From positions 54,520 to 118,519 of the forward strand of contig JAUSMR010000155.1 in NCBI GenBank assembly GCA_030645955.1: 64,000 nucleotides of DNA, given 5' to 3'. The position numbers and the translations under genes were made by a program. Under the pieces are notes generated by a model that was not told where the DNA came from, did no database searches, and saw only the letters and a list, made by a program, of their open reading frames with translations. Of the stretch, positions 19,329 through 28,497 are shown piece after piece. Position 1 is the first letter of the stretch. Every line of letters starts with the position of its first letter. This DNA is from Gallionella sp. Lineage in GTDB: Bacteria; Pseudomonadota; Gammaproteobacteria; Burkholderiales; Gallionellaceae.

Positions 19329-20066
19329 TTATGAGGGGCTCACACTCTGCCGCACCTTTGGCTCGGTCACCCCTTTTTCGAATATGCGCACTTGCACGTT
19401 TTCCAACTGAGCTTCGGGCGGCAACTGAATGCGTTGCTCGACGCGCTGATAATACCTGAAATTGAGCTGAAATTGGTCATTCCCGGATACGTCTTGCGTG
19501 AATACCTGGGTGGCGCTCTGCCCATTTTCCACTATCGTTGCGACCAATTGATAGCTGCCATTAAACTGCTTGATGCGCTGCCCGCCTCTCACCAGCAACA
19601 TGCGCAGATTGTATTCGCCAGGCATCTTATCCCGATCCAGCCTCAAACGATGCACTCCCAGTTCGCCTTCTTTACTGCCCGTTGCGGTAAGATCCTGAAA
19701 AAATACCAGATCTTCTTGAAGACGGTCGTTTTCATCCGTCAGGTTTTTCAGCTGTTTCGCAACTTCCTGATTACTGGACTGCTCAATTTGAATTTGCCGT
19801 TCAAATTGCGCAACTTGATTTGTCAGTTGCACATTTGTTTCACTCAGTTTGGCGACCTGTTCGCGCAGCCTGGTCATTTCCTGCTCAGCTTTGCCGCGAT
19901 GAAAACCGGCAAACTCCAACCCGCTGTCATATGCCCACCAGGCCAATCCGATTGCAGCCAGCACGAATGGCAACATCATGCTCCAGCGCAAATACCAGGG
20001 GTGTTGGGGCCGCACCTGCATCTGCGGCGCGGATATGCTGAATCTGCGTTCTACCCCGCGCCACAT
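19329..20066 (-). CDS. Membrane-anchored coiled-coil protein, DUF6776-like
   Basis: A 245-residue protein of unknown function. One transmembrane helix (SMMLPFVLAAIGLAWWAYDSG, about residues 29-49 when the last residues are included) is followed by a coiled coil at about 60-130 (EMTRLREQVAKLSETNVQL, then NLTDENDRLQEDLVFFQDL) and a C-terminal beta-rich domain ending RVEQRIQLPPEAQLENVQVR. The layout matches the family I know as DUF6776, which often sits beside bactofilin. Its start overlaps the argC stop region (one base between TGA and ATG), so translation is coupled. A scaffold role with bactofilin is inferred from position. Confidence 0.75.
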   Translation of the reverse strand: MWRGVERRFSISAPQMQVRPQHPWYLRWSMMLPFVLAAIGLAWWAYDSGLEFAGFHRGKAEQEMTRLREQVAKLSETNVQLTNQVAQFERQIQIEQSSNQEVAKQLKNLTDENDRLQEDLVFFQDLTATGSKEGELGVHRLRLDRDKMPGEYNLRMLLVRGGQRIKQFNGSYQLVATIVENGQSATQVFTQDVSGNDQFQLNFRYYQRVEQRIQLPPEAQLENVQVRIFEKGVTEPKVRQSVSPS

Positions 20067-20067
20067 A

Positions 20068-21096
20068 TCAGGGCAACAAAGGAACGTTATTCAAGGCGGT
20101 GGCTTCGGGCAGTTCAAACATGATGTTCATGTTTTGCACCGCCTGGCCTGCCGCGCCTTTGACCAGGTTATCGATCACCGACAACACCACCACGGTGTCG
20201 CCGCCCTGCGGTCTGTGCACCGCGATGCGGCAACGGTTCGCACCGCGCACCGAGCGCGTCTCGGGATGGCTGCCGGCAGGCATCACGTCCACGAAAGGCT
20301 CGCCGGCATAACGCTGTTCGAACAGCGCCTGCAAATCCACTTCACGCGTCAGCCTGCCATACAGCGTGGCATGAATGCCGCGGATCATCGGGGTAAGGTG
20401 CGGCACGAAGGTCAGCGCGACTTCTTTGCCGGTCACGCGCGCCAGGCCCTGTTTGATTTCCGGCAAATGCCGGTGTCCGCCCACCCCGTAAGCCTTGAAA
20501 TTGTCCGCAGCTTCGGAATATAAAAATGCCATTTCCGCCTTGCGCCCCGCGCCGGATACACCAGACTTGGCATCGGCAATCAGGCTGCCCGTCTCGATCA
20601 CGCCCGCCTCCAGCAGCGGGATAAAGCCCAATTGCACCGCCGTCGGATAACAACCGGGATTGGCGACCAGCCGGGCTGATTTGATCTGCGCGCGGTTTAC
20701 TTCCGGCAAGCCGTACACTGCCTCGGCTACCAGGTCCGGGCAGGCGTGCGCCATGCCATACCATTTTTCCCAGGAGGCGATGTCCTGCAAACGAAAGTCC
20801 GCAGCCAGATCGATCACTTTCACGCCCGCATCCAGCAAAGCCCGCACTTGCTGCATGGCGATACCGTTCGGGGTGGCGAAAAACACCAGATCGCATTTTT
20901 CAAGATGTGCCTGGTCAGGATGGGTGAACGGCAAATCCACATAACCGCGCAAGCTGGGAAACATTTGGCTGACCAGCATACCGGCATCGGCACGCGAAGT
21001 GATCACTTGCAAGGAAACCTGCGGATGTGCCGCCAGCAGGCGCAGCAATTCGACTCCGGTGTAGCCTGTGCCGCCAACTATGCCAACTTTAATCAT
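20068..21096 (-). CDS. argC: N-acetyl-gamma-glutamyl-phosphate reductase
   Basis: Third step of arginine synthesis, reducing N-acetylglutamyl phosphate with NADPH. The Rossmann motif is [18 protein letters not shown]. The catalytic Cys is in [10 protein letters not shown], and [11 protein letters not shown] and [10 protein letters not shown] complete the family pattern. I start at 21096 (MIKVGIVG), since GGAAG lies 5 nt upstream; ATG 21099 and 21108 are in frame. The other arginine gene here, argB, is 20 kb away. A terminator at 21147-21168 separates it from rpsI, so it probably has its own promoter. Confidence 0.96.
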   Translation of the reverse strand: MIKVGIVGGTGYTGVELLRLLAAHPQVSLQVITSRADAGMLVSQMFPSLRGYVDLPFTHPDQAHLEKCDLVFFATPNGIAMQQVRALLDAGVKVIDLAADFRLQDIASWEKWYGMAHACPDLVAEAVYGLPEVNRAQIKSARLVANPGCYPTAVQLGFIPLLEAGVIETGSLIADAKSGVSGAGRKAEMAFLYSEAADNFKAYGVGGHRHLPEIKQGLARVTGKEVALTFVPHLTPMIRGIHATLYGRLTREVDLQALFEQRYAGEPFVDVMPAGSHPETRSVRGANRCRIAVHRPQGGDTVVVLSVIDNLVKGAAGQAVQNMNIMFELPEATALNNVPLLP

Positions 21097-21146
21097 CATC
21101 GCTTCCATAAATAACGCTGCGCATTCTACAACAAAAACCTAATGCA

Positions 21147-21168
21147 AAAGCCGCCCGAAGGCGGCTTT
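21147..21168 (-). terminator. Terminator after rpsI
   Basis: Stem AAAGCCGCC / GGCGGCTTT with a TTCG tetraloop on the minus strand, followed by TTGCATT. It lies 43 nt after the rpsI stop. Confidence 0.8.
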
Positions 21169-21210
21169 GCGATATGTCCGACCAGCCCTTCATCAGGCTC
21201 CGGACAGGTT

Positions 21211-21603
21211 TTAACGCTTGGAGAACTGCTTGCGGCGGCGCGCCTTGCGCAGACCGACTTTTTTACGTTCGACTTCACGCGCATCGCGGGTAACCAGACC
21301 GGCTTGCTTCAACACCGCCTTGAAGGAAGCATCGTAATCAATCAGTGCACGGGTGATGCCATGACGCACCGCACCGGCCTGACCGGATTCGCCGCCACCG
21401 GTGACGTTCACCATGATGTCAAACTTGCCCAGGGTATCGGTCAGCGTCAGCGGCTGGCGCACAACCATGCGGCCGGTTTCACGGGAAAAGAACACATCAA
21501 CCGGCTTGTCGTTCACCACGATATCGCCCTTGCCTGCCTTCATAAATACACGAGCCACCGCACTTTTGCGACGACCGGTACCGTAGTTATAACTTACGCT
21601 CAT
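21211..21603 (-). CDS. rpsI: 30S ribosomal protein S9
   Basis: A 130-residue S9 protein. The N-terminus [20 protein letters not shown] and the closing [14 protein letters not shown] are diagnostic; the C-terminal tail reaches the P-site tRNA in the ribosome. It follows rplM after 6 nt in the standard rplM-rpsI operon, and a terminator lies 43 nt downstream. Confidence 0.98.
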   Translation of the reverse strand: MSVSYNYGTGRRKSAVARVFMKAGKGDIVVNDKPVDVFFSRETGRMVVRQPLTLTDTLGKFDIMVNVTGGGESGQAGAVRHGITRALIDYDASFKAVLKQAGLVTRDAREVERKKVGLRKARRRKQFSKR

Positions 21604-21609
21604 GATTGG

Positions 21610-22047
21610 TTATGCCTTCAACAAATTAACGGGTTTAGGTTGCTGCGCCTCATGCGGATGCGTCGCACCTGCATACACCTTCATCTTGCGCAACATTGCA
21701 TAGCCCAGCGGGCCTTTTGGCAACATACCCTTGACTGCTTTTTCCAAAACGCGGCTCGGATGACGCGCCTGCAACTTGGCAAAGTTGGTGGTGTACAAAC
21801 CACCCGGGTAAGTCGTATGGCGATGGTACAACTTGGCTTCCGCCTTGTTGCCGGTCACGCGCAGCTTGTCTGCATTGACTACCACGACGAAATCGCCGGT
21901 GTCCACGTGCGGCGTGTATATCGCCTTGTGCTTGCCGCGCAAACGCGAAGCAATCTGCGCTGCCAAACGACCCAGCACCTGATCTGCTGCGTCAACCAGA
22001 AGCCAGTCGTGCTGGACTTCCTCGGCTTTAGCGGAAAATGTTTTCAT
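21610..22047 (-). CDS. rplM: 50S ribosomal protein L13
   Basis: A 145-residue L13 protein starting [20 protein letters not shown], with [17 protein letters not shown] and the typical HHxTYPGG-like [14 protein letters not shown], then [19 protein letters not shown]. The open frame extends 16 codons upstream without family support, so 22047 is taken as start. It is the first gene of the rplM-rpsI operon. Confidence 0.97.
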   Translation of the reverse strand: MKTFSAKAEEVQHDWLLVDAADQVLGRLAAQIASRLRGKHKAIYTPHVDTGDFVVVVNADKLRVTGNKAEAKLYHRHTTYPGGLYTTNFAKLQARHPSRVLEKAVKGMLPKGPLGYAMLRKMKVYAGATHPHEAQQPKPVNLLKA

Positions 22048-22189
22048 AGCCACAATTCCTAAAAATTCAATAAGTAAACCTCGAAGGGCGCGCATTCTAT
22101 TGCAGCCCGCCTGTCACTGTCAAACGCTATTTGACCTCGGGACTGGCACCCTTCCCGTCGCCCCCCCTACAGCAACCGTAAGGAAATAT

Positions 22190-23020
22190 ATGAAAGCATG
22201 TAAGATTATGTCCGTTCCGGCAATTATATCTATCCATATGTCCTGGTTCATCACCAATCTCATCGCCTCATTCCTGCTGCCGCCGCTGAGCTTATTGCTC
22301 GTACTCGGGCTGGGCATTTTCCTGCTCTACCGCCGCCGCAAGCTTGCCAAGACGCTAATACTCTCCGCATTCTGCTTGCTCTGGATCGCTTCCACACCCT
22401 ATTTTGCCGAGGGTGCGCTGCATATGCTGGAGGCGCAAACCAGTCCTTTGGATGGCAGCCGCCCCAATGGCCAACCCCAAACCGCCGATGCCATCGTAAT
22501 CCTTGGTGGAGGAACGTATTTCCGTGCGCCGGAATTTGCGGGACAAGACACCATCAACGAGCAAACCTTGTTTCGCTTGCGCTATGGCGCAAAACTGCAA
22601 CGCGAGACCGGCAAACCAATACTGGTGACCGGCGGCAAACCGCTCGGCAACAGCGTTTCAGAAGCACAGCAAATGCGTTCCTCGCTTGAACAGGACTTCC
22701 GCGTACCGGTGCGCTGGATTGAAGATGCTTCGGATAACACCTTCGAAAATGCGCGCTACTCATTCCAGATATTGCAAAAGGCCAGCATCAAAAGAATCTA
22801 TCTCGTCACCCACGCCTGGCACATGCCGCGCGCCGCCGGGGTATTCCGCCGTGCCGGATTCGAGGTGGTTGAAGCGCCCACCGCCTTCACCACGCGCTAT
22901 CAGACCGACCTGTTCGCATTCCTGCCGCGTGCCGATTCCCTGATGGACAGTAAAATTTTTGTACACGAAGTTATCGGATTGCTCTTCTATCGGGTAAAGT
23001 CAGCCATCTCCAATAGTTAA
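22190..23020 (+). CDS. YdcF/DUF218 family membrane protein
   Basis: A 276-residue inner-membrane protein. Two hydrophobic segments (LIASFLLPPLSLLLVLGLGI and LAKTLILSAFCLLWIAS) precede a periplasmic DUF218 domain with DAIVILGGGTYF, ILVTGGKP, DNTFENARYSF and YLVTHAWHMPRAAGVFRRAG. Family members such as SanA and ElyC act in envelope or peptidoglycan homeostasis. The start at 22190 is chosen because AAGGA lies 5 nt upstream, while the open frame runs back to 22100. It is divergent from rplM. Confidence 0.85.
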   Translation: MKACKIMSVPAIISIHMSWFITNLIASFLLPPLSLLLVLGLGIFLLYRRRKLAKTLILSAFCLLWIASTPYFAEGALHMLEAQTSPLDGSRPNGQPQTADAIVILGGGTYFRAPEFAGQDTINEQTLFRLRYGAKLQRETGKPILVTGGKPLGNSVSEAQQMRSSLEQDFRVPVRWIEDASDNTFENARYSFQILQKASIKRIYLVTHAWHMPRAAGVFRRAGFEVVEAPTAFTTRYQTDLFAFLPRADSLMDSKIFVHEVIGLLFYRVKSAISNS

Positions 23021-23037
23021 CAAGCAGAAGGATCAAC

Positions 23038-23454
23038 ATGAAAGCTCGCGTCAAATGGGTGGAACAGGCCTCTTTTCTGGGGGAAACCGAAAGCAACCAC
23101 GCTGTATTGATGGACGGCCCGCCCACGGCAGGCGGCCGCAACCTCGGCCCGCGACCGATGGAAATGCTGCTGCTCGGCGCAGGCGGATGCACCAGCTTCG
23201 ACGTGGTCAGCATCCTGAAGAAAAGCCGCCAGGCGATTACCGATTGCTATGTGGAACTGGAAGCGGAACGCGCCGAAACCGACCCCAAGGTGTTCACCAA
23301 AATCCACATGCACTTTGTCGTCACGGGCAAGGACGTCAAACCGGAGGCCGTCGAAAAAGCCATCAAACTATCGGCGGAGAAATACTGCTCGGCATCCATC
23401 ATGCTCGGGCAGACTGCCGCGATTACCCATGATTTTGAAGTGATTCAGGAATAG
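23038..23454 (+). CDS. OsmC family protein (YhfA-like)
   Basis: A 138-residue protein with the OsmC fold and its two reactive cysteines, in [11 protein letters not shown] (Cys51) and [10 protein letters not shown]. Members reduce organic hydroperoxides or have related thiol chemistry. [18 protein letters not shown] and [10 protein letters not shown] are typical of the YhfA subgroup. AAGGA lies upstream of the ATG. It converges on trpC and overlaps its 3' end by 10 nt. Confidence 0.9.
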   Translation: MKARVKWVEQASFLGETESNHAVLMDGPPTAGGRNLGPRPMEMLLLGAGGCTSFDVVSILKKSRQAITDCYVELEAERAETDPKVFTKIHMHFVVTGKDVKPEAVEKAIKLSAEKYCSASIMLGQTAAITHDFEVIQE

Positions 23455-24254
23455 TATCCCGGCAAGAAAGAAAACACTTTCGCCAGCTCCACCCCCGGAT
23501 CGCCCGCGCGCATGAACGCCTCCCCGACCAGAAATGCATACACCCGGTGGCCGCGCATCAGTTCCACGTCTTCTGCCTTGAGGATGCCGCTTTCGGTGAC
23601 GACGATGCGCCCGGACGGAATTCGCGGCAGCAACTCCAGCGTGGTTTGCAGGCTCACTTCGAAGGTGCGCAGGTTGCGGTTGTTCACGCCTATCAGCGGC
23701 GTGGCCAGTTGCAGCGCGGCATCCAGTTCCTCGCCGTTGTGCACCTCCACCAGCACCGCCATGCCGAGGCTGTGCGCCAGCGACTCGAATGCACGCATTT
23801 GCGCCACATCCAACTCGGCGGCAATCAGCAGGATCGCATCCGCACCCATCGCGCGCGCCTCATAGATCTGGTATTCGTCCACGATGAAATCCTTGCGCAG
23901 CACCGGCAGGGTACAGGCGGCGCGCGCCTGTTTCAGGTATTCCGCGCTACCCTGAAAGAACTGTTCGTCAGTCAACACCGACAGACACGCGGCACCGTGT
24001 TGCGCGTAGCTGGCTGCGATTTCGGCGGGGCGAAAATCGGCGCGCAACACGCCTTTGCTCGGGCTGGCTTTCTTGATTTCCGCAATCACGGCTGATTGTC
24101 CGGCGGCAATTTTGGCGCGGATCGCCCCGACAAAATCACGGGTAGGTGCGGCTTGTGCCGCTTCGGCCCGGATAGCTGCAAGCGGCTTGATGGCTTGTGC
24201 GGCGGCTATTTCCTGCGCTTTGACGGCGAGGATTTTTTTCAGGATGTCGGACAT
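23445..24254 (-). CDS. trpC: Indole-3-glycerol phosphate synthase
   Basis: A 269-residue (beta-alpha)8 enzyme of tryptophan synthesis, closing the indole ring of CdRP. Family marks: [16 protein letters not shown], the catalytic Lys in [42 protein letters not shown] and [24 protein letters not shown] at 24254 is the natural start; the longer open frame to 24305 reads into a palindromic repeat. No other trp gene is present here, so it may be the end of a trp cluster split by rearrangement, or a stand-alone gene. Confidence 0.95.
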   Translation of the reverse strand: MSDILKKILAVKAQEIAAAQAIKPLAAIRAEAAQAAPTRDFVGAIRAKIAAGQSAVIAEIKKASPSKGVLRADFRPAEIAASYAQHGAACLSVLTDEQFFQGSAEYLKQARAACTLPVLRKDFIVDEYQIYEARAMGADAILLIAAELDVAQMRAFESLAHSLGMAVLVEVHNGEELDAALQLATPLIGVNNRNLRTFEVSLQTTLELLPRIPSGRIVVTESGILKAEDVELMRGHRVYAFLVGEAFMRAGDPGVELAKVFSFLPGYYS

Positions 24255-24260
24255 TTTTTC

Positions 24261-24383
24261 GTCATTCCCGCGCAGGCGGGAATCCAGTAGTTTAATAAAA
24301 CCCACGCAGTGGGACGACAGCTTGGTCTTGTCTGCTGCGCAGGCCGGCTAAACCCGCTGGATTCCCGCCTGCGCGGGAATGAC
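24261..24383. repeat. Paired inverted repeats between trpC and proA
   Basis: Two perfect 27-bp arms in inverted orientation (24261-24287 and 24357-24383), each containing ATTCCCGC and GCGGGAAT, so each arm is itself a palindrome. The spacer is about 70 nt. This is a bacterial-interspersed-mosaic-like pair beside the trpC start. Confidence 0.9.
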
Positions 24384-24466
24384 AAAACATTTAGGGCGCA
24401 TTTTACCATCCCGCTTGCGGTAAAATGGGTTCGCCAACCTAACGGTTCTATGACGAGTGAAGCACG

Positions 24467-25726
24467 ATGGAAGATATCAAGACATACATGAAGCAAATCG
24501 GCCAGCAGGCGCGCGCTGCTTCGCGCGTCATGGCGCAGGCCGATACTGCCACGAAAAATCGCGCGCTGACGGAAATTGCCGCCGCACTGCAAAGCCAGTC
24601 CGCGCAACTGCTGGCTGAAAATGCCAAGGATGTCGCGGCAGCGCGTGCCGGCGGATTGGATGATGCATCGGTGGATAGGCTCACCCTGACCGAAAAATCC
24701 GTGCGCACGATGGCCGAGGGCTTGCTGCAGATTGCGCAACTGCCCGACCTGATTGGCGCGATCAGCGACCTGAGCTTTCGCCCGTCCGGCATCCAGGTTG
24801 GCAGGATGCGCGTACCGCTCGGCGTGATCGGCATCATCTACGAGTCGCGCCCCAATGTGACGGCAGACGCCGCCGGGCTGTGCCTGAAATCCGGCAATGC
24901 GGCGATTTTGCGCGGCGGCTCGGAAGCGATTCATTCCAACCATGCCATCGCCGCCTGCGTCCACGCCGGGCTGCGCGCCGCCGGGTTGCCCGAAACCGCC
25001 GTGCAGGTCATTGCCACCACGGATCGCGCGGCGGTAGGTGAACTGATCACGATGAAGGATTATGTGGACGTGATCGTGCCGCGCGGCGGCAAGAGCCTGA
25101 TCGCGAGGATTTCCGACGAAGCAAAAATTCCGGTCATCAAACACCTGGACGGCATCTGCCATGTGTATATCGACGACGAAGCCAATCTCGACAAGGCGAT
25201 ACGCATTGCGGACAACGCCAAGACGCACCGCTACGGTGTGTGCAACGCGATGGAAACGCTACTGGTTGCGCAAAGCGTGGCTGCGGCTGTGCTGCCAAAA
25301 CTGTGCAAAATTTACCTGGACAAGGGCGTGGATCTGCGCGGTGATGATGCGGCGCGCGCGCTGGTGCCGCAAATGAAAGCGGCCACCGAGGAAGACTGGC
25401 GCACCGAATATCTTGCGCCGATTTTAAGCGTGCGCGTAGTCGCCGGGCTGGATGCCGCGATTGAACACATCAACACCTACAGTTCGCAGCACACCGACAG
25501 CATCGTGACCGAGAACTACAGCAAGGCGATGCGCTTTTTGCGCGAGGTGGATTCCAGCTCGGTGATGGTGAATGCATCGACGCGCTTTGCCGATGGCTTC
25601 GAGTATGGTTTGGGCGCGGAGATCGGCATCTCCACCGACAAAATACATGCGCGTGGCCCGGTTGGCCTGGAAGGGCTGACCTCGCAGAAATTTATTGTGC
25701 TGGGCAGCGGGCAGATCAGGGTTTAA
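24467..25726 (+). CDS. proA: Gamma-glutamyl phosphate reductase
   Basis: Second enzyme of proline synthesis, reducing glutamyl-5-phosphate with NADPH to the semialdehyde. At 419 residues it has the expected length. Signatures: [62 protein letters not shown] and the catalytic Cys in [13 protein letters not shown], with [15 protein letters not shown] near the end. The neighbours are trpC (divergent) and lpdA; proB is not in the window. Confidence 0.97.
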   Translation: MEDIKTYMKQIGQQARAASRVMAQADTATKNRALTEIAAALQSQSAQLLAENAKDVAAARAGGLDDASVDRLTLTEKSVRTMAEGLLQIAQLPDLIGAISDLSFRPSGIQVGRMRVPLGVIGIIYESRPNVTADAAGLCLKSGNAAILRGGSEAIHSNHAIAACVHAGLRAAGLPETAVQVIATTDRAAVGELITMKDYVDVIVPRGGKSLIARISDEAKIPVIKHLDGICHVYIDDEANLDKAIRIADNAKTHRYGVCNAMETLLVAQSVAAAVLPKLCKIYLDKGVDLRGDDAARALVPQMKAATEEDWRTEYLAPILSVRVVAGLDAAIEHINTYSSQHTDSIVTENYSKAMRFLREVDSSSVMVNASTRFADGFEYGLGAEIGISTDKIHARGPVGLEGLTSQKFIVLGSGQIRV

Positions 25727-25756
25727 CTAACCCTGAGCTTCGTCATTCAACCAAAA

Positions 25757-25886
25757 AATTTAATCCACGAAAAGCACGAAAGCCACGAAAAAATCAAAAG
25801 GTTGCAGGTGTGTACCATCTCACCCATTAGGTGCAGCCACAAATCGTGATATCTAGTGGAATATTTTCGTGTATTTCGTGGACAAC
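25757..25886. repeat. Dispersed intergenic inverted repeat (copy 1)
   Basis: TCCACGAAAAGCACGAAAG at the left end and TTTCGTGTATTTCGTGGAC at the right end are approximate inverted complements enclosing about 90 nt. A second copy with the same ends lies at 28318-28486. It sits between proA and lpdA. Confidence 0.75.
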
Positions 25887-25919
25887 TTTTTCCAGGTTCA
25901 ATTTTAAAGAGGTATAACC

Positions 25920-27674
25920 ATGAGCCAAACCATCGCAATCAAGGTACCGGACATCGGCAATTTTAAAGATATCCCTGTCATCGAAGTGCTGGTCAAAGCC
26001 GGGGACACTGTGACAGCAGAGCAATCGCTGATCACGCTGGAAACCGACAAGGCCACCATGGATGTGCCCGCGCCGGTTGCAGGCGTGGTGAAAGAGCTGA
26101 AGGTAAAGGTAGGCGACAAGGTAAGCGCAGGCAATGTGATTCTGATGCTGGAAAGCGCTGCTGCGCCTGCCCATAAAGCCACCGCAGTCCAGCCCGCCGC
26201 GCCTGCACCAAAAGCAGCCGCTTCTCAGGAAATTCACATCCCGGTAAACATCATCAAGGGCGACATTCATGCTGAAGTTGTAGTTCTGGGAGCCGGCCCC
26301 GGCGGCTACACCGCCGCATTCCGCGCGGCCGATCTGGGCAAGCAGGTGGTACTACTCGAAAAATACGCCGCGCTGGGCGGCGTGTGCCTGAATGTCGGCT
26401 GCATTCCGTCCAAGGCGTTGCTGCATGTCGCCAAGGTCATCAACGAAGCGGGCGAGGTATCGCATCATGGCGTAACATTCGGCAAACCGAATATCGATAT
26501 CGACAAAATTCGCAGCTGGAAGGAAAGCGTCATCGGCAAACTCACCGGTGGCCTCGCCGGACTGGCGAAGCAACGCAAGGTGCAGGTGGTGCAAGGCACT
26601 GCGAAATTCACCTCGCCCAACAGCCTCAGCGTGGAAACCAAAGACGGCAGCAAGACCATCACCTTCGATACCGCCATCATCGCGGCAGGCTCCAGCGTGT
26701 CGCGCATCCCCGGCTTCCCCTATGACGATCCGCGCATTATCGATTCCACCGGTGCACTGGCGCTACAGGATATGCCGAAGCGCATGCTGATCATCGGCGG
26801 GGGCATCATCGGGCTGGAAATGGCCACAGTGTATGACGCGCTCGGTTCAAAAATCAGCGTGGTGGAACTGGCTGACGGCCTGATCCCCGGCGCGGATCGC
26901 GACATGGTGCGCCCGTTGCACAAGCGCATCGAGAACCGCTACGAAGCGATTTACCTGAAGACCAAGGTCAACAAAATCGAAGCCACGAAACAAGGCCTGA
27001 AGGTCCACTTCGAGGGCGAACAGGCTCCCGAGCCGCAACTGTATGACCGCGTACTGATGGCCGTGGGCCGCCGTCCCAACGGGAGAGATATCGGCGCGGA
27101 AGCGGCAGGCGTAACGATCAACGAGCGCGGCTTCATCCCGGTCGACAAGCAGATGCGCACCAACGTGCCGCACATTTTTGCGATCGGCGACATCGTCGGC
27201 GACCCGATGCTGGCGCACAAGGCAGTGCATGAAGGCAAGGTGGCCGCTGAAGTCATCGCCGGGCACAAGGCTTTCTTCGAGCCGCTGACCATTCCGTCTG
27301 TGGCTTACACCGACCCCGAAATTGCCTGGATGGGCCTGACCGAAACGCAAGCCAAGGCACAAGGCATAGCCTACGAGAAAGCCAACTTTCCGTGGGCAGC
27401 CTCGGGGCGTGCCTTGTCCATCGGTCGCGAAGAAGGTGCAACCAAGCTGCTGCTCGACCCGAAAACCCGCCGCATTCTCGGTGCGGGTATCGTCGGCGTG
27501 AATGCAGGCGAACTGATTGCGGAAGCGGTGCTGGCGCTGGAAATGGGCGCGGACATGGAAGACATCGGCCTGACGATCCACCCGCACCCGACGCTGTCGG
27601 AAACGCTGGGTTTCGCGGCAGAAATGGCGGAAGGGACGATCACCGATCTGCTGGCTCCGAAGAAAAAACATTGA
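25920..27674 (+). CDS. lpdA: Dihydrolipoyl dehydrogenase (E3) with N-terminal lipoyl domain
   Basis: E3 of the pyruvate or 2-oxoglutarate dehydrogenase complex, reoxidising dihydrolipoamide with FAD and NAD+. A lipoyl domain occupies residues 1-80, with the lipoylated Lys in [13 protein letters not shown]. An Ala/Pro/Lys linker leads to the flavoprotein: FAD motif [17 protein letters not shown], redox cysteines [19 protein letters not shown] motif [16 protein letters not shown], and the interface HPHPTLSE with the catalytic His. The fused lipoyl domain is common in betaproteobacterial pyruvate complexes. aceE and aceF are not adjacent. AGAGG lies upstream of the start. Confidence 0.95.
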   Translation: MSQTIAIKVPDIGNFKDIPVIEVLVKAGDTVTAEQSLITLETDKATMDVPAPVAGVVKELKVKVGDKVSAGNVILMLESAAAPAHKATAVQPAAPAPKAAASQEIHIPVNIIKGDIHAEVVVLGAGPGGYTAAFRAADLGKQVVLLEKYAALGGVCLNVGCIPSKALLHVAKVINEAGEVSHHGVTFGKPNIDIDKIRSWKESVIGKLTGGLAGLAKQRKVQVVQGTAKFTSPNSLSVETKDGSKTITFDTAIIAAGSSVSRIPGFPYDDPRIIDSTGALALQDMPKRMLIIGGGIIGLEMATVYDALGSKISVVELADGLIPGADRDMVRPLHKRIENRYEAIYLKTKVNKIEATKQGLKVHFEGEQAPEPQLYDRVLMAVGRRPNGRDIGAEAAGVTINERGFIPVDKQMRTNVPHIFAIGDIVGDPMLAHKAVHEGKVAAEVIAGHKAFFEPLTIPSVAYTDPEIAWMGLTETQAKAQGIAYEKANFPWAASGRALSIGREEGATKLLLDPKTRRILGAGIVGVNAGELIAEAVLALEMGADMEDIGLTIHPHPTLSETLGFAAEMAEGTITDLLAPKKKH

Positions 27675-27682
27675 TGTTCGCA

Positions 27683-27811
27683 CTCCCCTCGCCCACTTGT
27701 GGGAGAGGGGCTAGGGGAGAGGGAACTTGTGCAGAGCCGTAGCCTGGATGAAACGAAGTGGAATCCGGGAGCATTCCCGGATTGCGCCTGCGGCTCCATC
27801 CAGGCTACGTT
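27683..27811. repeat. Two palindromic repeats downstream of lpdA
   Basis: 27683-27720 holds CTTGTGGGAGAGGGGCTAGG, a common short repeat. 27736-27811 is bounded by GTAGCCTGGATG and CATCCAGGCTAC in inverted orientation, with a central GAATCCGGGA / CCCGGATT stem. Related copies lie at 32235-32332 and 57021-57132. Confidence 0.8.
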
Positions 27812-27897
27812 GCTAACCAATGACCCCGTCATTCCCGCCCCCAACAGCCCCATTCGGGGCAGGCTGCGGCGTGAATGACCGTTACCAAGGTGTTTGC

Positions 27898-28293
27898 ATG
27901 ACCGAAACCGCCAGCCTCTACTCCCTCTTCATCAGCAGTTTCCTCGCCGCGACGCTGCTGCCCGGCGGCTCGGAAGCCGTGTTGTTCGGCGTGCTCACAG
28001 CCTACCCGGAAACATTCTGGAACGCACTGATCATCGCCAGCGCCGGCAACACCCTGGGCGGCATGGCGAGCTTTGGGATGGGCTGGCTGCTGCCGCAAAC
28101 CCAGCAACTCAAGCATGTTGAAAAAGTGCGCCACTACGGCACACCCGCGCTGCTGCTCGCTTGGGTTCCGCTGATCGGCGACGCGCTGTGTCTTGCCGCT
28201 GGGTGGCTGCGCCTCAACCCGTGGCAGGCTGCGTTATACATGGCAATCGGAAAATTCGCGCGCTACTGGGTGATTGCGAACGCAATCGTCTGA
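27898..28293 (+). CDS. YqaA-like small DedA/VTT-family membrane protein
   Basis: A 131-residue inner-membrane protein with several hydrophobic helices. FISSFLAATLLPGGSEAVL, GNTLGGMASFGMGWLL and PLIGDALCLAAGWLRLNPWQ are typical of the YqaA family, a short relative of DedA membrane-homeostasis proteins. The start at 27898 has AAGG 7 nt upstream; the longer frame from 27820 reads into repeat sequence. It stands alone between two intergenic repeats. Confidence 0.87.
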   Translation: MTETASLYSLFISSFLAATLLPGGSEAVLFGVLTAYPETFWNALIIASAGNTLGGMASFGMGWLLPQTQQLKHVEKVRHYGTPALLLAWVPLIGDALCLAAGWLRLNPWQAALYMAIGKFARYWVIANAIV

Positions 28294-28317
28294 CCTGTCA
28301 CCCTGAAAACCTTGATT

Positions 28318-28486
28318 GATCCACGAAAAGCACGAAAGGCACGAAATAATTCAATCAACTGCTTGGAAGCCGCAATTACCCATTGGCCAACGATTCAAGC
28401 ATGGCTTTGTTGAATATGTTGCGAACTTCCACATTGCCGCGAGATGTCTGTTTATCCCGTTTCGTGCTTTTCGTGGACAAGCCTTT
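28318..28486. repeat. Dispersed intergenic inverted repeat (copy 2)
   Basis: The same ends as 25757-25886: CCACGAAAAGCACGAAAGG at the left and CGTGCTTTTCGTGGAC at the right, enclosing unrelated sequence of about 125 nt. The two copies flank the lpdA-yqaA segment. Confidence 0.75.
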
Positions 28487-28497
28487 TCCAAACTTAT

